Origin: Sphingobium nicotianae
Lineage (GTDB): Bacteria > Pseudomonadota > Alphaproteobacteria > Sphingomonadales > Sphingomonadaceae
Assembly: GCF_018603885.1 (NCBI RefSeq)
Contig: NZ_JAHGAW010000014.1
Coordinates: forward strand, 1 to 64,000
Direction of reading: 5' to 3'
DNA length: 64,000 nucleotides
The first letter of the stretch is position 1. Each line of letters opens with the position of its first letter. A model generated the notes under the pieces. It worked only from the letters and a program-made list of their open reading frames with translations. It was not told where the DNA came from and searched no databases. Positions 23,790 through 33,600 of this stretch are shown in pieces. The position numbers and the translations under genes are program-made.

Positions 23790-25883
23790 TCAACTCTCTA
23801 CCATCTTGCCTGCCACGAGACGCACGACGCGGTCCGCCGCGGCGATCGTCTCGGGCCGGTGCGCAATGACGATGCGGGTGATGCCGAGCTTTGCGATCGC
23901 GCCGCTCACCAAGGCCTCATGTTCCAGATCGAGATGCGCCGTGCCCTCGTCGAGCAACAGCACCTCGGGACGACGATACAGGGCGCGGGCGAGCAGGATG
24001 CGCTGGCGCTGGCCGCCCGAAAGAGTCGAACCCATGTCGCCAACGAGGGTGTGATGGCGCATCGGCATCGTCTCGACATCATCGAAAATCGCCGCAGCCT
24101 TGAGGCATTCGCGCAGCCAGTCCATGTCAACATCTTCGAAAGAGGCGACATTGTCGGCAATCGAGCCGGCATAGAGCACATCGTCCTGAAGCACGGCGGC
24201 GACATGCTGACGGAAGGCGCGGCGACCATATTGGGGGAGGGGGCGGCCGTCGATCAGCACCTGGCCCTCGATCGGGTCGATGAGGCCGAGAATGATCTTG
24301 GCGAGGGTGGACTTGCCGCTTCCAGACGGTCCGGTGAGCGCGACATGCTCGCCCGGCGTGATGGTGAGATCGATGCCCGCCAGCACCAGCGGCTCCTGCG
24401 GCCCGTAGCTGAAATGGACATTGCGCAGTGCGATCCGTCCTTCGAAGCTGGGTTGCATCAGCGGCTCGGAAAAACCCAGATCCTCCTCGGTGTGGGCGAT
24501 GTCGGCCAGCTGTTCCAGATGCAGGTCGAGCAGGCGCAGCTCCACCGCCTCGTCGAGCAGCGACTGGCCGGCCTGGACGAATTGCTGGCGATAGGCGAGA
24601 TAAGCGAAGAGCGTACCGAGACTGAGCGCCCCGGCCATCGAGGCGCGCATCGCGAGATAGATGACGATCACGAGCTCGACAGCGGGGATCAACGTCTTGG
24701 CCGTCTCGTGCCAGGCCTTGGTCCGCTCATGGAGATAGCGCGCGCCGAGCGCTTCAGTCAGACGGTTCTGCCAATAAGCGTGGCGCATTGCTTCGCGCCC
24801 GGCGAGGCGCAGCGTCACCATGCCGCGCAGTGTCTCGATGAGTGCGCCCTGCTCGCGACCGAGCGCTTTCACATAATCGGCCTCGCGAACCCGCTCGTCG
24901 CGCAGCAGGACCAGGCGCAGCGCAGCATAGACAAGCAGGCCAACCAGCGTGACGGCCGCGAGCGGCGGCGCCGTGACCAGCATCATGGCGAGGGTCAGAA
25001 GCGACAGACAGCCGTCGATCAGCGCCAGCGGCGCGCTCTGGATCAGGAATTTCTGGATTGGAAGGACGGACTGGAAGCGCGTGAGAATGTCGCCGACCTT
25101 GCGCTTCTCGAACCAGGCGATGGGCAGGCGCGTCAGGCGCCGTCCGAGATTGGAGGTGATGCCGAACGAGAGCGCCGCGCCCGAGGAAAGCAGCACAAAC
25201 TTGCGCAGCACACTGGCGCCCGCGCCGATCAGGGCGAGCGCCGCGAAGCCGAGCGCCAGCGTCACCAGCAAACTGTTGTCGAGTGCGGGCAGCGCCTCGT
25301 CCACCGCCGAGCGGAGGTAGAAGGGCGTTGCCAGTACATAGGTCTGCATGACGATGCTGAGGATGATCGTTTGCGCCAGAGCGCGGCGGAAGCCGGTAAT
25401 GCCGCTCCACAGATCGGTGAAACGCAACCGCCTTTTGGCGCGGACGGGCTCGAAGTCGCCGGATGGGCGCAGCTCCAGCGCGACACCGCTGAAATGCTTG
25501 CCCAATTCCTCGAACTCGTACCAGCGCGCCGACCCGGCCGGATCGATGATGTGGGCACGCTCGCCCTCGACCTGCTCCAGCACGACGAAATGGTTGAGGT
25601 CCCAGTGCAGGATCGCGGGCACATGCAGCATGGGCAGGCCCTTGAGGTCCAGCTTCAGCGGCCGCGTCAGCAGATGCATCGCGTCGGCCGTCTGCATGAG
25701 CTGTCGCAGGCTCATGCCGCGCGCGCTGACGCCGAAGCGCTGACGCAGCATGTTGAGATCGACCTCATGGCCGTGCCAGTTCGCGACCATGGCGAGGCTG
25801 GCGAGCCCGCACTCGGCCGCCTCGGTCTGGCGGATCGGCATGATCCGCTTGCGTCCGGTGAAATTGGCCGGGAAGATGTTCAT
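23790..25883 (-). CDS. Peptidase-containing ABC transporter (C39, bacteriocin-type exporter)
   Basis: 697 residues. The N-terminal C39 protease domain (about 1-135) has Gln19, catalytic Cys25 in TEAAECGLASLAMV, His98 in DLNHFVV and Asp114 in HIIDPAGS. The transmembrane domain spans about 160-430. The ATPase has Walker A GPSGSGKST, signature LSGGQRQR and Walker B VLLLDEGTAHLD. Such transporters cut after a double-glycine in a leader and export the peptide through the inner membrane. ATG 25883 overlaps the HlyD stop (ATGA). The GG-leader peptide at 27309-27410 upstream is the obvious cargo. Confidence 0.95.
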   Translation of the reverse strand: MNIFPANFTGRKRIMPIRQTEAAECGLASLAMVANWHGHEVDLNMLRQRFGVSARGMSLRQLMQTADAMHLLTRPLKLDLKGLPMLHVPAILHWDLNHFVVLEQVEGERAHIIDPAGSARWYEFEELGKHFSGVALELRPSGDFEPVRAKRRLRFTDLWSGITGFRRALAQTIILSIVMQTYVLATPFYLRSAVDEALPALDNSLLVTLALGFAALALIGAGASVLRKFVLLSSGAALSFGITSNLGRRLTRLPIAWFEKRKVGDILTRFQSVLPIQKFLIQSAPLALIDGCLSLLTLAMMLVTAPPLAAVTLVGLLVYAALRLVLLRDERVREADYVKALGREQGALIETLRGMVTLRLAGREAMRHAYWQNRLTEALGARYLHERTKAWHETAKTLIPAVELVIVIYLAMRASMAGALSLGTLFAYLAYRQQFVQAGQSLLDEAVELRLLDLHLEQLADIAHTEEDLGFSEPLMQPSFEGRIALRNVHFSYGPQEPLVLAGIDLTITPGEHVALTGPSGSGKSTLAKIILGLIDPIEGQVLIDGRPLPQYGRRAFRQHVAAVLQDDVLYAGSIADNVASFEDVDMDWLRECLKAAAIFDDVETMPMRHHTLVGDMGSTLSGGQRQRILLARALYRRPEVLLLDEGTAHLDLEHEALVSGAIAKLGITRIVIAHRPETIAAADRVVRLVAGKMVES

Positions 25884-27088
25884 CGCTGCGCCACCGCGGC
25901 GAGCGGATCGATCAGCCATTGGAGGAACGAGCGGCGCGCCAGCACGATACGCGCCTGGAGTGCCAGGTCGGACCGCAGCAGCATGCCGCGTTGGCGCTGA
26001 CGTTCGCTCGGCGGATCGAGCCGGGCTGTGACGAGAAAGTAGCTTTCCGCTCCATCCTCCACCGGCGCTGCCCCGACATGATCGACCACGCCATGGAGCA
26101 CGCCGTAATCCGGCACCGGATAAGCGGCGAGGCTGACGCGCACATCCTGCCCCGGGGCGACTTGGGCGATAGTGGAGGTCGGCACTTTGAGCTCGATCTG
26201 CCATTCGGTGATCGCCGGAACGATGCGGCCATATAACTCGCCGCGCGACACGCTCTCGCCTTCACGATAGCGCAATGCCGTGAGCGTGCCCGTCCGGCTG
26301 GCGACAAGGTCGACGGTGCCGGCATTGCCGAGCGTCGCGCCCTCGCGGCGCAGAGCGGCAAGCTGAGCATCGAAGCCGCTCTGCCCCGCGCGCATGTGGC
26401 TGCCGATCTCGCCTAGTTCGATCTGCGCGGTGGACAGGGCATTGCCATGCAAGCTGCGGGTCTGCTGCAACTCGGCCAGACGCTGCCGGCGCGTGATCAG
26501 CAACTCGCGTCGCTGTTGGAGATCGCGGCCCGAGATGAAGCCGCTCTGAGCCACGCTCTCGATGCGCGACAACTCCTGTTCGGATGACTTGATCAGCGCC
26601 TGCTGGGACGCGATCTGCGCGTCGATCGCGCCCAACTGGCGCTGCTCGTCGAGAATGCGCGCGGAGAGCTTGCGCCCATTTTCTTCCACTTCCGATCGCG
26701 CCGAACTGCGTTGCGTGGTGAGCGCGCTCTGCTCCCTGGCAAGCTGACTCTGACGCTGCTCGGCCAGCGACTGGCCACCGGCGAGCTGTGGAAGCATCAG
26801 CCGGGCGATGACCTGACCTTGGCGGACGGTCTCGCCGTCACGCACCAGCACGGCGGAAACGACGCCATCCTCCGGCACGGCAATGCTGGCGACGCCTCCG
26901 GTCGGACGCAGGGTCCCGTTCGCCGTGACCGTGCGGCTATAGGAACCGAGCGTGATGAAGAGAGCTGCCGCCGCGACGAAGCTCAGCAACAGCCAGCCGA
27001 TCGCCTGCCAGCGCAGTGGCGGGACGAGAAAGACCTCGCCGTGGAGGCGATGCTGGTGATCCAGCGCCTGTTGCCTGAAGAGCTGCAT
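25880..27088 (-). CDS. HlyD-family periplasmic adaptor of the peptide exporter
   Basis: 402 residues. A short cytoplasmic N-terminus precedes one membrane anchor (about 30-50, AIGWLLLSFVAAAALFITLG). Next come a lipoyl-like half-motif (VRDGETVRQGQVIARL), a long coiled-coil hairpin (about 105-230) and the second lipoyl half with beta-barrel (YREGESVSRGELYGRIVP, VAPGQDVRVSLAAYPV). It links the ABC exporter to an outer-membrane channel of TolC type, which is not encoded in this window. It is upstream of, and translationally coupled to, the C39 ABC transporter. Confidence 0.93.
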   Translation of the reverse strand: MQLFRQQALDHQHRLHGEVFLVPPLRWQAIGWLLLSFVAAAALFITLGSYSRTVTANGTLRPTGGVASIAVPEDGVVSAVLVRDGETVRQGQVIARLMLPQLAGGQSLAEQRQSQLAREQSALTTQRSSARSEVEENGRKLSARILDEQRQLGAIDAQIASQQALIKSSEQELSRIESVAQSGFISGRDLQQRRELLITRRQRLAELQQTRSLHGNALSTAQIELGEIGSHMRAGQSGFDAQLAALRREGATLGNAGTVDLVASRTGTLTALRYREGESVSRGELYGRIVPAITEWQIELKVPTSTIAQVAPGQDVRVSLAAYPVPDYGVLHGVVDHVGAAPVEDGAESYFLVTARLDPPSERQRQRGMLLRSDLALQARIVLARRSFLQWLIDPLAAVAQR

Positions 27089-27295
27089 ATCTCTCGACCC
27101 TCAAGCCGCTTCTAGGGCGTGAGGTGGGGAAAGGGCCATAGCTATTTTTTGCGAGCGGGGCGGGCTGCCGAACCATGAGCTGGGCGGTGGTCTGCCACGC
27201 CCGCTGGCCCATGCTCATGAAAATCCGGGCGGACAAGGGTCCCAGGAGACCCGCCCGCCCGGCTAAATCTTTCTGCCCCTGAAAATCAGGTCAGT

Positions 27296-27317
27296 CGCGG
27301 CCTAATGACTAGCCGCG
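27296..27317 (-). terminator. Hairpin overlapping the stop codon of the GG-leader peptide gene
   Basis: CGCGGC (27296-27301) and GCCGCG (27312-27317) pair around a 10-nt loop that contains the TAG stop. There is no T-tract. It could act as an attenuator that gives more peptide mRNA than exporter mRNA, or as an mRNA-stabilising end. Confidence 0.4.
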
Positions 27318-27410
27318 GATACCCGTGTCCGACTCGTTGTTGCCGAAACCGCCGGCAACCTGGTCGATTTCCTGCTCGTTGAGCTCTTCGACGAGAACTT
27401 CGTTAACCAT
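27309..27410 (-). CDS. Double-glycine leader peptide precursor (33 residues)
   Basis: A 33-codon gene ending in TAG. The leader MVNEVLVE... continues as ELNEQEIDQVAGG, which fits the GG-leader pattern (hydrophobic at -4, -7 and about -12, acidic between). The core after GG is FGNNESDTGIRG, only 12 residues, hydrophilic, with no Cys. AGGAG lies 7 bp before the ATG at 27410. The HlyD adaptor and the C39-peptidase ABC exporter follow on the same strand, so cleavage after Gly21 and export are likely. The function of the mature peptide (bacteriocin, signal or other) is unknown. The leader match and the context are strong; the product itself is inferred. Confidence 0.85.
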   Translation of the reverse strand: MVNEVLVEELNEQEIDQVAGGFGNNESDTGIRG

Positions 27411-27768
27411 CGACGACTCCTGTTATCTGCCGGATTAAACCCGACTTTTCGTCGTTATCTTATGGTCAACGAATCGTAAACGGAGTTAACCTTTGTGTGC
27501 GGCGAGGCGTTTTCTGGGCTTTTTATGGCTGTTATTAACCATAATATTCAAGCTCATAGGCGGGTCTGCTCGCAGCGGAAATTCACGAGGACTATTCATA
27601 GATGAACCAATTTGAGACAGCGTTGGCGCCCGCTGTGGCAGCTACTCCCCGAGTGTTGTTTGGTCGAGTCGCAGGGCTGTCCGGGGTTGCGGGAGGGCGC
27701 CTTCAAAATAAGGATGAGCCGGGGGCGATGTTTCGCCCCCCCCTCAGCCCAGCTTCCTCCCCGAGCGG
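27411..27768. other. AT-richer intergenic region upstream of the peptide gene
   Basis: 358 bp, visibly more AT-rich than the surroundings. It must hold the peptide promoter; on the minus strand TTGACC (near 27471) could be a -35, but no good -10 is spaced from it. A GC-rich hairpin lies at 27721-27740. A plus-strand 71-codon frame from ATG 27602 has a possible ribosome site but runs through that hairpin and into the neighbouring gene, so it is not called. Confidence 0.5.
27721..27740 (-). terminator. GC-rich hairpin downstream of the secreted protein gene
   Basis: GGGGGCGA-TGTT-TCGCCCCC, an 8-bp perfect stem with a 4-nt loop, about 30 bp past the stop at 27769 on the minus strand. It lacks an immediate T-run (GGCTCATCCTTATTTT follows), so it is a likely but not classical terminator. 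Confidence 0.5.
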
Positions 27769-28728
27769 CTACCGTGCGTTGATAAGGCTTTGTCCTGTCG
27801 GGAAATTGCCTTCATAAGGCTCCCAGTTGGGTAATGGAATCCTGGCATCGGCATAGGTCATCGCCGCATAGACGGAGCTGATCTTCCCGCCGTCGAGATA
27901 GAAGACCTCCATGAAGCAGTTGCGCCGCTTGGGATTGAGCGGCTCGCGCATGAAGACCGCCGAGGCCATCACGACCTGTGCCTCGACATCCACCATCAGA
28001 TAGCGCCGTGCGGCGACATTGACGATGTTGAGGCTCGCGTAGCCCGAGCGGCAATCGGTGTGGCTCTGGAAGTCGGCATCGGCGGGCGGCGCGGGCTTCC
28101 TGTTCCACTCCTGGCCGCCCATGCCATTCTCGAAGCGCATGCAACCATCATTGGCCTGTACGTGGCGGCCAGTCTGGGCGACGATGCCATCGAAATAGCT
28201 GTTCACAGCGGCGATGAGTTGCTCGCGCGTGGCACGCTGGGCGACCGGGACGGTACGCTGCGCGGGCGGGTGCGCGACGAGATTGTCGACGTCGAACGTC
28301 GCCTTCGATCCTTCGCCCATGATGCCGGGATCGGCGGCGCGGGCGATATGCCATTCCGCTTCCGTGACTTGCCCGCCCTGGCCGATCTTGAGGCGCAGCG
28401 AGACGACCGCCATTTTGTCGCTCTCCCTGACCGTACCGAAAAACTCGGCCTGGCTGGTGTCGGCATCATAGTAGCGCCGGTCGATCGGGCCGATGCCGGT
28501 GTTGGATTTCCAGATGCCGTCGCCCTGGTGCAGCAGCACGGCATTCTGGGTTTGGCGGAAGCCGACCCAGAGATTGGCCTTGGCCGGATCATGCGCGACG
28601 ACGGCGTTCAGGAACTGGTCGAGCTTGCCGGCGAGGCATTTGCGGTCGCATTTCCCCTGTGCGGCGGCCGGTGCGGACAGCCCGGCGAGGCCAAGCGCCG
28701 TCATGGCCAGGACGATCTGTCTCTTCAT
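27769..28728 (-). CDS. Secreted protein of unknown function
   Basis: 319 residues. ATG 28728 has GGGAGGGG upstream and gives a clean signal peptide (MKRQIVLAMTALGLAGLSAPAAAQ, cut after residue 24). The mature protein has Cys pairs (GKCDRKCLAG near the start; NDGCM, TDCRSG and RNCFMEV later), suggesting disulfides in the periplasm or outside. The two halves have a SnoaL/NTF2-like feel (LDQFLNAVVAHDPAKANLWVG; LIAAVNSYFDGIV), but this is only an impression. It is divergent from an FAD-linked oxidase gene and shares its control region. Confidence 0.65.
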   Translation of the reverse strand: MKRQIVLAMTALGLAGLSAPAAAQGKCDRKCLAGKLDQFLNAVVAHDPAKANLWVGFRQTQNAVLLHQGDGIWKSNTGIGPIDRRYYDADTSQAEFFGTVRESDKMAVVSLRLKIGQGGQVTEAEWHIARAADPGIMGEGSKATFDVDNLVAHPPAQRTVPVAQRATREQLIAAVNSYFDGIVAQTGRHVQANDGCMRFENGMGGQEWNRKPAPPADADFQSHTDCRSGYASLNIVNVAARRYLMVDVEAQVVMASAVFMREPLNPKRRNCFMEVFYLDGGKISSVYAAMTYADARIPLPNWEPYEGNFPTGQSLINAR

Positions 28729-28844
28729 CTTACCCCTCCCTTGTGATGTCACTGCGCGTTGCGTTCGCGCTCCGCCTGATAGAATGGCGTTTTCATCGGA
28801 TCGGATCGCGCCGTCGTTTCGACGGCGATCGCAACTCGCCCATT

Positions 28845-28860
28845 ATCTCACATGTTAACT
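28845..28860. promoter_or_regulatory. Operator-like site between secreted protein and FAD oxidase genes
   Basis: ATCTCACATGTTAACT lies between two divergent genes. It matches 12 of 16 bases of the perfect palindrome ACTTAACATGTTAAGT found at 62014-62029, with the core ACATGTTAA identical. A shared transcription factor is possible but the regulator is not identified. Confidence 0.4.
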
Positions 28861-28973
28861 ATATTGCGGCCGGCGGGGAATACTTTCTCGGAGCGGCACT
28901 TCGTCTGGCCTTGGCGAGCGCCTTCCCGGCTCGCTATGAGGGCGCTTGAAAATGAATGACGGGACGGGAAGCC

Positions 28974-30401
28974 ATGACAGCGGTGATCGAAGCGACGCAG
29001 GATGCCGGCCGGGGCGCCGCCGTGATCGCGCGCCTGAAGGCCGAACTTGGCGCAGATATCATCAAGGATGCCGCAGAGGCCGATTTCGCGCGCCACGGCC
29101 GCGACATGACCAACGTCATGCCCGAGGGGATCGATCTCCCCGGTATCGCCTATCCGCGCACGACGCAGCAGGTCTCGCGGATCATGGCGATCTGCAACGA
29201 GGAGCGCTATCCGGTTGTGCCGCAGGGTGGGCTCACCAGCCTTGCGGCGGGCGCGCTTGCGGACCGGCCCTGCCTGCTGCTCTCTCTGGAGCGGATGCGC
29301 GGCATCGAGGAGCTGGACGAGGCGGGGCGGACGATGACGGTGCTGGCCGGCACGGTGCTCGAGACGGTGCAGGTGGCGGCGGACGAAGCCGGCTTCCTGT
29401 TCCCGCTCGATCTGGGCGGACGCGGCACGGCGCAGGTCGGCGGCAATGCCTCCACCAATGCCGGCGGCAACCGCGTGCTGCGTTATGGCATGATGCGCGA
29501 CCTGATCCTGGGCTGCGAGGCGGTGCTGGCGGATGGGACGATCGTCAGCTCGCTCAACGTGATGATCAAGAACAATGCCGGCTACGACCTCAAGCATCTG
29601 TTCATTGGTAGCGAGGGGACGCTGGGGGTGATCACCCGGCTGGTGCTGCGCCTGTTCCCCAAGCCGACCACCGCCTGCACGGCGGTCGTCGCGGTCGAGG
29701 ATTATGACGCGACCTTGCAGCTCCTCAAGCAATGCAACGCCGCCTTTGCCAGCACCCTGTCCGCCTTCGAGGTGATGTGGCCGGATTTCTACCAGCTCGG
29801 CACCACGGCAGTGGGCCGCCAGCCGCCGCTGCCGCATGGCTACCCGGTTTATGTGCTGGTCGAGATTCTGGGCACCGATCCCGAGCGCGATGGCGAGCGC
29901 TTCGAGCAAGTGCTGGGCGGGATGGTCGAGTCCGGACTGGTCAAGGATGCCGTCATTGCCCAGTCGGACAAGCAGCGTTCGGAAATCTGGGCGGTGCGCG
30001 ACAGCCCGGGCGAATGGCATCAGGGCTCGCACTGGCCGCAAGTCGCGTTCGACGTCAGCCTGCCGACGCGCAAGATCGGCGATTTCATTCCCTATGTGCG
30101 CGACCTGTTGCTGGCGAAGTGGCCCGACTGCGTGACCATGTTCTTCGGCCATCTCGCCGACTCCAATCTCCATCTCTCGGCACGCGTGCCGCGCGACCCG
30201 ATGCCGGAGAAGGAGATGGAGGAGATCGTCTATGCGGCAGTGGGCGAATGGGGCGGATCGATCACCGCCGAGCATGGCATCGGCAGCGTCAAGCGCGACT
30301 TCCTGCACTTCAGCCGCACGCCCGAGGAAATCGCGCTGATGCGGACGCTCAAGAAGGCGATGGACCCCAACAATATCCTCAATCCGGGGAAAGTGATCTG
30401 A
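28974..30401 (+). CDS. FAD-linked oxidase / 2-hydroxyacid dehydrogenase (GlcD/D2HGDH-like)
   Basis: About 475 residues. An N-terminal PCMH-type FAD-binding domain (about 40-230) has PQGGLTSLAAGA and GTAQVGGNASTNAGGNRVLRYG. A C-terminal FAD-oxidase domain includes the metal-binding HLADSNLHLSARV and ITAEHGIGSVKR. The family oxidises D-2-hydroxyacids (glycolate, D-lactate, D-2-hydroxyglutarate) and passes electrons to a quinone or protein acceptor. The exact substrate is not visible. ATG 28974 has GGGAAG upstream; ATG 28956 would add six residues. Confidence 0.88.
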   Translation: MTAVIEATQDAGRGAAVIARLKAELGADIIKDAAEADFARHGRDMTNVMPEGIDLPGIAYPRTTQQVSRIMAICNEERYPVVPQGGLTSLAAGALADRPCLLLSLERMRGIEELDEAGRTMTVLAGTVLETVQVAADEAGFLFPLDLGGRGTAQVGGNASTNAGGNRVLRYGMMRDLILGCEAVLADGTIVSSLNVMIKNNAGYDLKHLFIGSEGTLGVITRLVLRLFPKPTTACTAVVAVEDYDATLQLLKQCNAAFASTLSAFEVMWPDFYQLGTTAVGRQPPLPHGYPVYVLVEILGTDPERDGERFEQVLGGMVESGLVKDAVIAQSDKQRSEIWAVRDSPGEWHQGSHWPQVAFDVSLPTRKIGDFIPYVRDLLLAKWPDCVTMFFGHLADSNLHLSARVPRDPMPEKEMEEIVYAAVGEWGGSITAEHGIGSVKRDFLHFSRTPEEIALMRTLKKAMDPNNILNPGKVI

Positions 30402-30467
30402 CGATCGCCTGACTCCGGGGAAGCCGCGCCGGTGCCGCGTCAGGGGCGACCACGGTCCGGGCGGGCC

Positions 30468-30485
30468 GAAGTTCACGAAGTTCAC
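30468..30485. repeat. Short direct repeat GAAGTTCAC x2
   Basis: Two adjacent copies of GAAGTTCAC in the 209-bp gap between convergent genes. It looks like a short intergenic repeat; no terminator with T-tract was found in this gap. Confidence 0.5.
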
Positions 30486-30610
30486 GGTGCGAATTAAATT
30501 TTCGCGGTGGCGCCGCTCCTGGATCGGGAGTCTGGATCTCACGCTGGAAAGAGCCGGCGCCGGAACGCTCCGCTTCTCATGCCATGATGCGGTTCGTGTA
30601 GGACAGGGGC

Positions 30611-33600
30611 TTATTCGGCCAGCTCGGGCGACGCGGGCAGGGGCTTGCGGCGCCAGCCTTCCCTGAGCTGCGCGGCGCGCCTCCCGAGCGAGCGGCAGGC
30701 GACATAGAAGACCGGCGTGAAGATGAGGCCGAGCGCCGTCAGGCCGATCATCCCGAAGAACACCGCCGTTCCCAGCGCCTGCCGGATTTCCGATCCCGCG
30801 CCGGTGGCGAAGGCGAGCGGCACGACGCCGGCGATGAAGGCAAGGCTGGTCATCAGGATCGGCCGCAGCCGGATCTGCGCGGCAAGGACGGCCGCTTCCT
30901 TCGGTTGGGCGCCTTTCTCCTCGGACTGGCGGGCGAACTCGACGATCAGGATCGCGTTCTTGGCGGCGAGGCCGATCAGCACGACCATGCCGATCTGGGT
31001 CAGAATATTATTGTCCGCGCCGCGCAGATTGACGCCGAGGATCGCCGCCAGCAGGCAGAGCGGCACGGTCAGGATGATCGCCAGCGGCAGGGTCAGGCTC
31101 TCGTAGAAGGCGGCGAGTGCAATGAAGACGAACACTACCGCGAGCACGAAGCTCAGTTCACCGCTGCCACCCGCGACGCCCTGCTGATAGGCGAGATCCG
31201 TCCATTCGAAGGCGAGGCCCGCGGGCAGCCGCTCGCGCGCGATCCGCTCCATCGCGGCCATGGCCTGACCGGACGAATAGCCGGGCGCGGCGTCGCCCTG
31301 CACGTCGGCCGCCGGATAAAGATTGTGACGCAGCACGCGATAGGGGCCGGTCGCCGGCGTCAGCGTCGCGACCGCGTCGATCGGCACCATCGCGCCGGAG
31401 GCGGAGCGGGTCTTGAGCTGGCCGAGCAATGCCTCGTCCTGCCGATAGGCGGGATCGGCCTGTGCGATGACCTGAAAAGTATGACCGAGAAGGTTGATAT
31501 TATTGACATAAGAGCCAGCCATATAGGTCTGCAGCGTCGCATAGACGTCCTGGCTCTGGACACCGAGCATCTCCGCCTTGTCGCGGTCGACCTCGATCGC
31601 GACGCGGGGGCTGCGCATGTTGAAATTGGCGAAGGCATTGGCGATCGCCGGATCCTCATTGGCGGCCGCCGCCAGATCACGGGTCGCGGCGTCGAGTGCG
31701 CCGTAGCCGAGGCCGCCGCGGTCCTCGATCATCATCCGGAAGCCGCCAGCCGAACCCAGGCCGCGGATCGGTGGCTGCGTCATCACGCGGATGTCGGCGC
31801 CGATCACTTTCGCATAGCGCTTGCGCAGATCGGCGATGATCTCGTCGCCGGTCAGCCCCTTGGCAAGGCGCGTCTCGAACGGTTCGAAAATGGCATACAT
31901 CTGGCCGCTGCTCGCCGAGATGGTGAAGCCGAGCGCATCGACGCCGGAATAGACCGAGGCGGCCGAGATGCCCGGCGTGGACAGCATGATGTCGATGGCC
32001 TGGCGAGTCACGGCATCCGTGCGGGCGAGGCTCGCGCCGGGGGGCATCTGGATGGAGACCATGGCGACGCCCTGGTCCTGCTGCGGCACGAAGCCGCGCG
32101 GCGTGTCGTAGAGCCGCCAGCCGGTGATCAGCAGCAGTCCCGCATAAATCAGGAACATGACGCCGCTCATACGCAGCAGCCGCCGGGTGAGCTGGCCATA
32201 GCCGGCGCTGAACCGGTCGAACGCGCCACTGAAGCGCTCGCCTTGATCGGCGAGCCAGCGCAGCGGCGCCCAGCGCGGCGCGGACGCCGCATCATGGGGC
32301 TTCAGGATCAGCGCGCACAGAGCGGGGGACAGGGTCAGGGAGACGATGAGCGAGATGAGCGTTGCCGCGGTCACGGTGAGCGCGAACTGCTTGTAGAACT
32401 GGCCGGTGAGGCCGCCCATGAAGGCGGTCGGCACGAACACCGCGACGAGCACCAGAGCGATGCCGATCAACGCACCGCCGACCTCGTCCATGGTGAGATG
32501 GGCGGCCTCGCGCGGGTGCATGCCTTCGCGGATATGCCGCTCCACATTCTCGACCACGACGATCGCGTCGTCGACGACGATACCGATCGAGAGAACGAGG
32601 CCGAACAAGGAGAGATTGTTCAGCGAAAAGCCGACCGCCGCCATCACCGCGAACGTGCCGATCAGCGAGATTGGAATGGCGAGCAGCGGAATGATCGCGG
32701 TACGCCAGCGCTGCAGGAAGAGGATGACGACGATCACCACCAGGATGATCGCCTCGACCAGCGTATCCCGCACCTTCTCGATCGACTGGCGCACATATTG
32801 GCTCGGATCGAACACGATCTTGTAGGCGACGCCGGGCGGGAAATTCTTCGAGAGGTCCGCCATGGTCGCATAGACCGCCGAGGCCGTTTCCAGCGCATTG
32901 CCGCCCGAGGCCTGGACCACGCTCAACGGGAAGGCCTCTTTGTGGTTCAGATAGGCGTTGATCGAATAATTCTGCGCGCCCAGCTCGACGCGGGCGATAT
33001 CGCCGATGCGGGTGACGCGGCCCTGCGTATCGCGCTTGACGATCACGTTGGCGAACTGCTCGGGTGTGTTGAGCTTGCTCGTCACTTGCAGGTTGAGCTG
33101 GGTCGCGGCCGGATCGTGCGTGAAGGGCGCGCCGCCAATCGTGCCGGCGGCGAGCTGGATGTTGTTGCCGCGCAGGGCCGCGAGAATCTCCGCCACGGTC
33201 AGGTTGCGCGCGGCCGCCCTGTCCGGGTCGATCCAGATGCGCATCGCATAGTCGCGCGCGGCAAACGTGCCGATGTCACCCACGCCAGGCAGGCGCAGCA
33301 GCCGCTCGCGCACCTGCAGGGAGGCGTAGTTGGCGAGATAATCCCGATCGACCTTGGGCGAGGTCGAGTACATGTGGATGATCATCAGATTGTCGTTCTG
33401 CGCCTTGCGCACGGTGACGCCGAGCGTCTGTACCTCCTGCGGGAGCTGGGGCAGGGCGGTCTGCAGGCGGTTCTGCACCTTGACCTGGGCGAGATCTGGG
33501 TCGGTGCCGATCTTGAAGGTGACGGTGATCGTGACGCGTCCGTCGCCGATCGCGGTGGAGGCGATGTAGAGCGTGTCGTCGACGCCGTTGATCTGCTGCT

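Noticed and set aside
27602-27817. Plus-strand 71-codon frame with a possible second GG motif (SGVAGG)
   Set aside because: It has a passable ribosome site, but the frame runs through a strong hairpin and into the 3' end of a real gene, and the sequence before GG lacks the acidic leader pattern.
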